A DNA stretch of 64,000 nucleotides from Kitasatospora kifunensis (GTDB taxonomy: Bacteria > Actinomycetota > Actinomycetes > Streptomycetales > Streptomycetaceae), in assembly GCF_014203855.1 (NCBI RefSeq), contig NZ_JACHJV010000001.1:5332001-5396000 (forward strand). The letters run 5' to 3'. The notes beneath the pieces were generated by a model that made no database searches, was not told the DNA's origin, and saw nothing but the letters and a program-made list of their open reading frames with translations. How positions within the stretch are numbered: position 1 is the stretch's first letter; each line of letters starts with the position of its first letter. This document shows, piece by piece, positions 57,770 to 64,000 of the stretch. The translations under genes were made by a program, and so were the position numbers.

Positions 57770-58849
57770 TCACACGCGACCGATGAAGGTCGGGAAGTAG
57801 CCACTGTTCAGTGTGGAGATCCGGACGTAGGTGCCCGGGTGCGCGGCCTCGATGTAGTGGTTGTTGCCCAGGTAGATCGCGACGTGGTGGATGCCGCGCA
57901 CACTGCCGTCGTACGACCAGAACAGCAGGTCACCGCGGCGCTTCCGGCTCGCGCTGACCGGTGTGGTGGCGCCGTACTGGTCGTTGGCGATCCGGGGCAG
58001 CGAGATGCCGGCGTGCCGGAAGGCCGCGTGGGTCAGGCCGGAGCAGTCGTAGCCGTTCGGGCCGTTTCCACCCCACACGAACGGTTTGCCGAGCTGGGCC
58101 GTGGCGAACTTGACCGCTGCTTCGACGCTGCCGCGCTTCGCGGCGCGCTGGCCGGCGCGGGAGTCGCTCTTCTCGGTCGCGGCGGAGTCGTTGCGGTTGC
58201 CGGCGGTGCCGTGCGCCGAGCCGATCCGGTCGAGGTAGATGTCGCGGTGGCTGGTGTAGCGCCACTCGCCGCCGGCGTTGCGGAACCAGTAGACCGAGCC
58301 GTCCCAGCCCTGCTGAAGGTCGCCGGTGCTCGCGCTGTCGGTGCCGGTGGTGCCCTGGCTCGGCGTCGTCTGATCGGTGGCGTCGTCCTGCGTGGCGCTC
58401 TGCTGCTGGTCGGCGGCGGAGTAGGCCGCGTCCTGGTCCGTAGCCTGGTCGCCGTCATCGGTGGCCGTGCCGTCCAGCGTGGCGGCGTCGGTGTCGGAGC
58501 TGTCGGTGCTGTCGGTCGCCGGGGTGTCCGGGGCGTCCGCCGTGTCGGCTGAGCTGCCGTCACCGTTCCCCGGGTCGTCGGTGCTGACCAGGCCGAGGCT
58601 GCTGCTGAGGCGCTCGGGGACCGGCGTCGCGCTGGCGAGATCGGCGCCCAGACCGATCGAGCCGGCGCCGGCGACGATCGCGGCCGCCAGGCCGACTCGG
58701 TGGCGCAGCCGGGTGGCGCGCTGGTGCACGCCGTCGATGGTGGGCGGGGTGCAGGCGACGGGGGCGCCCGCCGCGGCCGCGCTGCGGCCGGCTATCTGGT
58801 CGGCAGAGGTCAGGTCCGGGTTCAGGTCCTGCTTCATAGTCCGGTGCAT
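57770..58849 (-). CDS. secreted NlpC/P60 peptidoglycan hydrolase
   Basis: Cell-wall peptidase cleaving peptide stems. The 359-residue protein has a cytosolic lead of about 45 residues, a hydrophobic export segment (VGLAAAIVAGAGSIGLGADL, about 53-72), a long Asp/Thr/Ser-rich linker and a C-terminal NlpC/P60 domain with catalytic Cys269 (GYDCSGL) and His in GIHHVAIYLG. The linker may bind or span the wall. A second ATG at 58837 is the alternative start; GGAAGG lies just before the first. I saw no c-di-AMP (ydaO) riboswitch in the leader. Confidence 0.88.
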   Translation of the reverse strand: MHRTMKQDLNPDLTSADQIAGRSAAAAGAPVACTPPTIDGVHQRATRLRHRVGLAAAIVAGAGSIGLGADLASATPVPERLSSSLGLVSTDDPGNGDGSSADTADAPDTPATDSTDSSDTDAATLDGTATDDGDQATDQDAAYSAADQQQSATQDDATDQTTPSQGTTGTDSASTGDLQQGWDGSVYWFRNAGGEWRYTSHRDIYLDRIGSAHGTAGNRNDSAATEKSDSRAGQRAAKRGSVEAAVKFATAQLGKPFVWGGNGPNGYDCSGLTHAAFRHAGISLPRIANDQYGATTPVSASRKRRGDLLFWSYDGSVRGIHHVAIYLGNNHYIEAAHPGTYVRISTLNSGYFPTFIGRV

Positions 58850-59102
58850 TCCTTCCGTGCGCCCGGCCGGGCGGCCGGGCGGCGGAACGGAGCCGGGAGC
58901 GACCTGTTCCGCACGGCACTACGGCCCCCGGTTGAGGCAAACGGAAGCCGTCGGGTGGACGGAGGCCCACGGCCGCCACGCTAGGCGGCTCGACTCCGGT
59001 CCGGCGCCGTGGAATCCGCCGATGGAGGGTGCACGCTCGGTGACGGGCGGCCCCGGACAGGCCGGGCCTTCGGCGCCGGGCGGCCCGGAAGCAGGGCGCT
59101 GG

Positions 59103-60005
59103 TCACCGCGCGAGCACCGAGCGCACGTCCATCCGCACCGGGGTGCCCGGAGCCTTGCCGCAGCTCTCCGGACGCGACGGCTCGCTCAGCCGCTGCACCA
59201 CCTCGACCAGCCAGGAGCGGCCGTCGGTGTGCCGCACCGTGCAGTGCCACTCGCCCTCGGCCGACGGTTCCTGAGTCACCGTCAGGGCCTCGGCGACATG
59301 CTCCTCCAGCAGCTCGCGCACCGCCTGCTCGGCCGCCTGGGCGGGCCGCTCCCAGCAGGAGCGTCCGCGCGAGAAGGCCGGCCGCATCTGCCCGGCCGCG
59401 GTGGCGGCCAGTATCTCCTTGGCCGAGGTCTCGGTCAGCCGCCCGTACGCGTAGCCGTAGGGCAGCACCAACATGGTGGGGGAGAAGCGGTGTCCGCCCA
59501 GATGGGTGACCTCCCAGACCTCGCTGTGCCCCGCGGCGGCCAAGTCGGCGGCCAGCGGGCGGCCGAGCAGCGCGCAGCAGCGGTCGCGGCGACCGTTGGT
59601 GCACACCAGGGCGAGTGGGCCGCCGGTGTGCGCGGTGCCGAAGCCGCGGTGCTCGCCCGCCCCCGCCGCGGCCAGATCCAGCGTCAGCAGCTCCGCCGGG
59701 TCGGCCACCTCGGCCCGTCGCACCCAGCTCTGCCCTGGCACGGTGTGCGCGAGGATCACCTGGTGGCGAGCCGTCGGCCGGTCATCGGCATGCCGACCGG
59801 GGCGCCGGATCAGCGCCACCCGCATGCCGGTGCCCGCGCAAGCGGCGTCCAACGCGCGGCCGAGCCGCTCGTCCAGGTGGCTCTCGGTCAACGCCTTGGC
59901 GCCCCAGGGTCCGCCCTGCTCGATCAGCAGCCAGGTCCGCGCGGTCGCGGCGGTGGCGGCCAGCGGCTCGGCCAGTTCATCGGAGAGGCTCGCACAGATG
60001 CTCAC
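59103..60005 (-). CDS. sucrase/ferredoxin-like protein (thioredoxin-like 2Fe-2S)
   Basis: Conserved protein of the Suc_Fer family, 300 residues. WLLIEQGGPWGAKAL near the N-terminus, CTNGRRDRCCALLGRPL in the middle and THLGGHRFSPTMLVLPYG are the family pattern, consistent with a thioredoxin-fold 2Fe-2S domain whose cysteines include Cys4 and those in the central motif. Enzymatic role unknown. GTG start. It lies 52 bases after parC on the same strand. Confidence 0.85.
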   Translation of the reverse strand: MSICASLSDELAEPLAATAATARTWLLIEQGGPWGAKALTESHLDERLGRALDAACAGTGMRVALIRRPGRHADDRPTARHQVILAHTVPGQSWVRRAEVADPAELLTLDLAAAGAGEHRGFGTAHTGGPLALVCTNGRRDRCCALLGRPLAADLAAAGHSEVWEVTHLGGHRFSPTMLVLPYGYAYGRLTETSAKEILAATAAGQMRPAFSRGRSCWERPAQAAEQAVRELLEEHVAEALTVTQEPSAEGEWHCTVRHTDGRSWLVEVVQRLSEPSRPESCGKAPGTPVRMDVRSVLAR

Positions 60006-60057
60006 CCGGGCACCCTACCGTCGCGCGGCCGGCTGCCCGGGTGGGATTCTGCGCAGG

Positions 60058-62505
60058 TCAGACCGGGCCCGCCACCGCCGTGACCGGAGCGCTCAGCGGC
60101 GTGCCCGAGCCGTCCCGGCGCGGGTCGCGCTCCGGCAGCGTGATCGGCGAGCCGTTCGCCGCCGCCGCGCGGGCCGGGGCGGCCCCGGCCCAGGCGAAGG
60201 CCAAGGCGTCCTCCCCGCGCAGGAACCGCTGGCAGCGCACCCCGCCGGTGGCCCGCCCCTTGCGCGGGTAGAGCTCGAACGGTGTGACCTTCCAACTGCT
60301 CTGGGCCTCCCCGGTGAGGGTGCCCGAGGCGCCCGCGACCGAGACCACCACCGCGTCCACCGCGGGGTCCACCGCTGTGAAGGAGAGCACCCGGGCGCCG
60401 TCCGTCAGCTTGATCCCGGCCATGCCGCCGGCCGGGCGGCCCTGCGGGCGGACCTGGCCCGCCGGGTAGCGCAGCAGTTGGGCGTCGCTGGTGATGAAGA
60501 CCAGGTCCTCCTCGCCGGTGCGCAGCTCCACCGCGCCCACCAGCTCGTCACCGTCCTTGAGCGAGATCACCTCGAACTCGTCCTTGTTGGCCGGCCATTC
60601 CGGCACCACCCGCTTGACCACGCCCTGCACGGTGCCCAGCGCCAGGCCCGGTGAGGACTCGTCCAGCGTGGTCAGCGCGATCACCCGCTCGTCGGTGGCC
60701 AGCCGCAGGAACTCGCTCACCTGGGCCCCGCCCGCCAGCGACAGCGAGGGCTGCGGCGGCAGCGCGGGCAGATCGATCACCGGCAGCCGCAGCACCCGGC
60801 CACTGGAGGTCACCGCGCCGACGTCGCCGCGCGCGGTGGCCGGCACCGCGCTGACGATCACGTCGTGCTTCGAACGGTCGGCGCCCTGCCCGGCCTCGCC
60901 GTCCGCCGTGCGGGCCAGTAGGCCGGTGGCGGAGAGCAGGACCCGGCACGGGTCGTCCGCGACCTCCAGCGGCACCGCGAGCGAGGCCGAGGAGACCGCG
61001 CCGGCCTCCAGCAGCACCGTGCGCCGCTCGGTGCCGAACTGCTTGGCCACCGCACCCAGCTCGCTCGAGACCACGGAGCGCAGCTTGCCGTCCGACTCCA
61101 GGATCTCGGTCAGCTCCGCGATCTCCGTGTTCAGCTTGGCCTGCTCGGCCTCCAGCTCCACCCGGTCGAAGCGGGTCAGACGGCGCAGCGGGGTGTCCAG
61201 GATGTAGGCGGTCTGCGTCTCGGACAGCGAGAACCGCTCCATCAGGCGTTCCTTGGCCTGGGCCGCGTTGTCGCTGGACCGGATCAGCGCGATGACCTCG
61301 TCGATGTCGACCAGCGCCACCAACAGGCCCTCGACCAGGTGCAGTCGTTCCTGGCGCTTGCGGCGCCGGAAGTCGCTGCGCCGGCGGACCACCTCGAAGC
61401 GGTGGTCGACGTAGACCTCCAGCAGCTCCTTGAGGCCCAGCGTCAGCGGCTGCCCGTCCACCAGCGCCACGTTGTTGATGCCGAAGGTCTCCTCCATCGG
61501 CGTCAGCTTGTAGAGCTGCTCCAGCAGCGCCTCCGGCACGAAGCCGTTCTTGACCTCGATCACCAGCCGCAGCCCGTGCTCACGGTCCGTCAGGTCCTTG
61601 ACGTCCGCGATGCCCTGCAGCTTCTTGGCGTTGACCAGGTCCTTGATCTTGGCGATCACCTTCTCCGGGCCGACCGTGAACGGCAGCTCGGTCACCACGA
61701 TGCCCTTGCGGCGGGCGGTGACGTTCTCCACCGTCGTGGTGGCGCGGATCTTGAAGGTGCCGCGGCCGTTCTGGTAGGCGTCCCGGATGCCCGACAGGCC
61801 CACGATCCGGCCGCCGGTGGGCAGGTCGGGTCCGGGGATGAAGCGCATCAGGGTGTCGAGGTCGGCGCTCGGGTGCTTGATCAGGTGCCGGGCGGCGGCC
61901 ACCACCTCGCTCAGGTTGTGCGGCGGCATGTTGGTCGCCATCCCGACCGCGATCCCGGAGGTGCCGTTGACCAGCAGGTTCGGGAAGGCGGCCGGGAGCA
62001 CGACCGGCTCCTGCTCGCTGCCGTCGTAGTTGGGCCCGAAGTCGACGGTGTCCTCGTGGATCGACTCCACCAGCGCCATCGAGGCCGAGGTCAGCCGCGA
62101 CTCGGTGTAACGCATCGCGGCCGGCGGGTCGTCGTTGCCGAGCGAGCCGAAGTTGCCGTGCCCGTCGATCAGCGGCACCCGCATCGAGAACGGCTGGGCC
62201 ATCCGGACGATCGAGTCGTAGATCGAGGCGTCGCCGTGCGGGTGCAGGCGGCCCATCACCTCACCGACCACCCGGGCGCACTTCACGTGCGAGCGCTCGG
62301 GGCGCAGGCCCATCTCGTTGGCCTGGTAGAGGATGCGCCGGTGCACCGGCTTGAGACCGTCCCGCGCGTCCGGCAGGGCGCGCGAGTAGATCACCGAGTA
62401 GGCGTACTCAAGGAAGGAACCCTGCATCTCGTCCACGACATCGACGTCGAGGATCCGCTCCTCGAAGTCTCCGGGCGGCGGGGTCGGCGAACTGCGGCGG
62501 GCCAT
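60058..62505 (-). CDS. parC: DNA topoisomerase IV subunit A
   Basis: Breakage-reunion subunit of topoisomerase IV, 815 residues. YSVIYSRALPDARDGLKPVH at the start of the winged-helix region, active-site Tyr133 in AAMRYTESRL, and PHGDASIYDSIVRMAQ are diagnostic. A coiled-coil gate (about 370-480) precedes the C-terminal beta-propeller, which lacks the GyrA-box, as expected for ParC. The ATG start fits. It lies about 9.9 kb from parE on the opposite strand. Confidence 0.94.
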   Translation of the reverse strand: MARRSSPTPPPGDFEERILDVDVVDEMQGSFLEYAYSVIYSRALPDARDGLKPVHRRILYQANEMGLRPERSHVKCARVVGEVMGRLHPHGDASIYDSIVRMAQPFSMRVPLIDGHGNFGSLGNDDPPAAMRYTESRLTSASMALVESIHEDTVDFGPNYDGSEQEPVVLPAAFPNLLVNGTSGIAVGMATNMPPHNLSEVVAAARHLIKHPSADLDTLMRFIPGPDLPTGGRIVGLSGIRDAYQNGRGTFKIRATTTVENVTARRKGIVVTELPFTVGPEKVIAKIKDLVNAKKLQGIADVKDLTDREHGLRLVIEVKNGFVPEALLEQLYKLTPMEETFGINNVALVDGQPLTLGLKELLEVYVDHRFEVVRRRSDFRRRKRQERLHLVEGLLVALVDIDEVIALIRSSDNAAQAKERLMERFSLSETQTAYILDTPLRRLTRFDRVELEAEQAKLNTEIAELTEILESDGKLRSVVSSELGAVAKQFGTERRTVLLEAGAVSSASLAVPLEVADDPCRVLLSATGLLARTADGEAGQGADRSKHDVIVSAVPATARGDVGAVTSSGRVLRLPVIDLPALPPQPSLSLAGGAQVSEFLRLATDERVIALTTLDESSPGLALGTVQGVVKRVVPEWPANKDEFEVISLKDGDELVGAVELRTGEEDLVFITSDAQLLRYPAGQVRPQGRPAGGMAGIKLTDGARVLSFTAVDPAVDAVVVSVAGASGTLTGEAQSSWKVTPFELYPRKGRATGGVRCQRFLRGEDALAFAWAGAAPARAAAANGSPITLPERDPRRDGSGTPLSAPVTAVAGPV

Positions 62506-62773
62506 CGCGGCGGGGCTCCCTTGCGTCTGTCAGCTGCTTCACATGTCGTCACCGGAGGGTACGGCGACCCCCATTGTGGACCCTCGCACGGACAGGCTCG
62601 GCCAAGGGCCACCCCAGGGCAAGCCCGGCTGTACCTTGGCGCGAACCCGGACGGCTTCCGCCGGTGGCGAACGGGCCGCCTGCGCGGACACATCTCGGCA
62701 CCGTACGCGTTACACCACAATGAGGGTGGAAGAGACCCCCCGAGCCCCAACCTGACGGGAAGGATCCGAGCGC

Positions 62774-64000
62774 ATGGCCAACCCGGCCCCCGCCTCCCAC
62801 GGAGCCAGTTCAGCTAGTCAAGCCAGTTCAGGAAGTCAAGGCTTCGCCATCACGGAGCACCAGCTGGCCAACGGGCTGCGGGTGGTGCTCTCCGAGGACC
62901 ACCTCACCCCGGTGGCCGCGGTCTGCCTCTGGTACGACGTCGGCTCCCGGCACGAGGTGAAGGGCCGTACCGGGCTGGCTCACCTGTTCGAGCACCTGAT
63001 GTTCCAGGGCTCTGCCAACGTCTCCAACAACGGGCACTTCGAGCTGGTCCAGGGCGCCGGCGGTTCGCTCAACGGCACCACCAGCTTCGAGCGCACCAAC
63101 TACTTCGAGACCATGCCGACCCACCAGCTGGAGCTCGCCCTCTGGCTGGAGGCCGACCGGATGGGTTCGCTGCTGTCCGCCCTCGACGACGCGTCGATGG
63201 AGAACCAGCGCGACGTGGTCAAGAACGAGCGCCGCCAGCGGTACGACAACGTCCCGTACGGCACCGCCTTCGAGAAGCTCACCGCGCTCTCCTTCCCCGA
63301 CGGCCACCCCTACCACCACGTGCCGATCGGCTCGATGGCCGACCTGGACGCCGCCACGCTGGAGGACGCCCGCGCGTTCTTCCGCACCTACTACGCGCCC
63401 AACAACGCGGTGCTCTCGGTGGTCGGCGACATCGACCTCGAGCAGACCATCGCCTGGGTGGAGAAGTACTTCGGCAGTATCCCGGCCCACGACGGCAAGC
63501 AGCCGCCGCGCGACGGCACGCTGCCCGACACCATCGGCAAGGAGATCCGCGAGCTGGTCGAGGAGGAGGTCCCCGCCCGCGCGCTGATGGCCGCCTACCG
63601 GTTGCCGCACGACGGCACCCGCGAGGCCGACGCCGCCGACCTGGCGCTGACCGTGCTCGGCTCCGGCGAGTCCAGCCGCCTCTACAACCGGCTGGTCCGC
63701 CGCGACCGCACCGCCGTCTCGGCCGGCTTCGGCCTGCTGCGGCTGGCCGGCGCCCCCTCGCTCGGCTGGCTGGACGTCAAGACCTCGGGCGAGGCGACGG
63801 TGGAGCAGATCGAGCTCGCCGTGGACGAGGAGCTGGCCCGGTTCGCCGCCGAGGGCCCCACCGCGGAGGAGCTCGAGCGGGCCCAGGCCCAGATCGAACG
63901 CGAGTGGCTCGACCGGCTCACCACCGTTGCCGGGCGCGCCGACGAGCTGTGCCGATTCGCCGTGCTCTTCGGTGATCCGACCTTGGTCAACAGTGCCCTC
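62774..64000 (+). CDS. M16 (insulinase/pitrilysin) family zinc protease, N-terminal part
   Basis: Zinc metallopeptidase subunit; the first 409 residues lie in the window and the gene runs off the right edge. The Ser/Ala-rich lead contains a short repeated ASSxSQ. The inverted zinc motif is His70-x-x-Glu73-His74 (HLFEHLM), followed by GSLNGTTSFERTNYFE and the downstream NERRQRYDNVPYG glutamate. It is therefore catalytically competent at the metal site. ATG with GGGAAGGA upstream. In many actinobacteria a second M16 gene follows; this cannot be seen. Confidence 0.93.
   Translation, partial: MANPAPASHGASSASQASSGSQGFAITEHQLANGLRVVLSEDHLTPVAAVCLWYDVGSRHEVKGRTGLAHLFEHLMFQGSANVSNNGHFELVQGAGGSLNGTTSFERTNYFETMPTHQLELALWLEADRMGSLLSALDDASMENQRDVVKNERRQRYDNVPYGTAFEKLTALSFPDGHPYHHVPIGSMADLDAATLEDARAFFRTYYAPNNAVLSVVGDIDLEQTIAWVEKYFGSIPAHDGKQPPRDGTLPDTIGKEIRELVEEEVPARALMAAYRLPHDGTREADAADLALTVLGSGESSRLYNRLVRRDRTAVSAGFGLLRLAGAPSLGWLDVKTSGEATVEQIELAVDEELARFAAEGPTAEELERAQAQIEREWLDRLTTVAGRADELCRFAVLFGDPTLVNSAL

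Noticed and set aside
58850..59102. Possible c-di-AMP (ydaO) riboswitch before the NlpC/P60 gene.
   Set aside because: Such genes often carry one, but the conserved GGGGTGAATC-type core is not present on the minus strand here.

Overview
The window is chromosomal DNA from a streptomycete (Streptomyces, Kitasatospora or a close relative). The evidence is very high GC content with strong third-position GC bias, frequent GTG and TTG starts, and a gene order recalled from Streptomyces coelicolor around SCO5791-SCO5837: miaA, dapF, an RSH gene, hflX, a dinG-like helicase, lexA, nrdR-nrdJ, rnhB, recQ, whiH, hrdB, parE and parC. Both ends cut genes: miaA on the left and an M16 peptidase on the right. 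No tRNA, rRNA, insertion sequence, prophage or CRISPR array was seen.

Layout. (1) 1-6.7 kb: miaA end, a small membrane protein with pentapeptide repeats, dapF, an RSH stringent-response protein and hflX, closed by a strong hairpin terminator. (2) 6.7-9.0 kb: two coupled secreted serine protease lipoproteins on the minus strand. (3) 9.2-14.8 kb: a tightly overlapping siderophore operon (NIS synthetase, N-acyltransferase, lysine-type N-monooxygenase, second NIS synthetase), of aerobactin-type gene content; the last gene carries a TTA codon. (4) 14.8-22.1 kb: DinG-type helicase, lexA with two candidate SOS boxes, and nrdR-nrdJ for B12-dependent dNTP synthesis. (5) 22.2-27.4 kb: a conservon-like operon (sensor-kinase-like ATPase, roadblock protein, DUF742 protein) followed by a CYP157/CYP154-like P450 pair, but lacking the usual small GTPase gene; a 31-codon ORF occupies its place. 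(6) 27.6-31.0 kb: a sugar-type ABC importer (binding lipoprotein plus two permeases) without its own ATPase.

(7) 31.2-45.3 kb: rnhB, unknown proteins, a RecQ helicase fused to a phosphoribosyltransferase-like domain, a DUF4192 protein, a prolyl aminopeptidase-type hydrolase, a glycogen-debranching-type protein, an NrtR-type Nudix regulator and an ABC-2 type pair whose ATPase has lost key catalytic residues. A cluster of three DnaA-box-like sites lies between recQ and the DUF4192 gene. (8) 45.5-64 kb: the sporulation regulator whiH, the principal sigma factor hrdB, a trypsin-like protease, topoisomerase IV genes parE and parC, a two-component system with a DUF1453-type membrane protein, an acetate-type symporter with its DUF485 partner, an NlpC/P60 hydrolase, a sucrase/ferredoxin-like protein and the M16 peptidase start.

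The core genes serve stress signalling, DNA repair, DNA precursor supply, topology, transcription and development. The siderophore operon, the conservon and the ABC sugar importer look like accessory insertions in this conserved backbone. All functional statements come from reading motifs by eye; no database search was possible.
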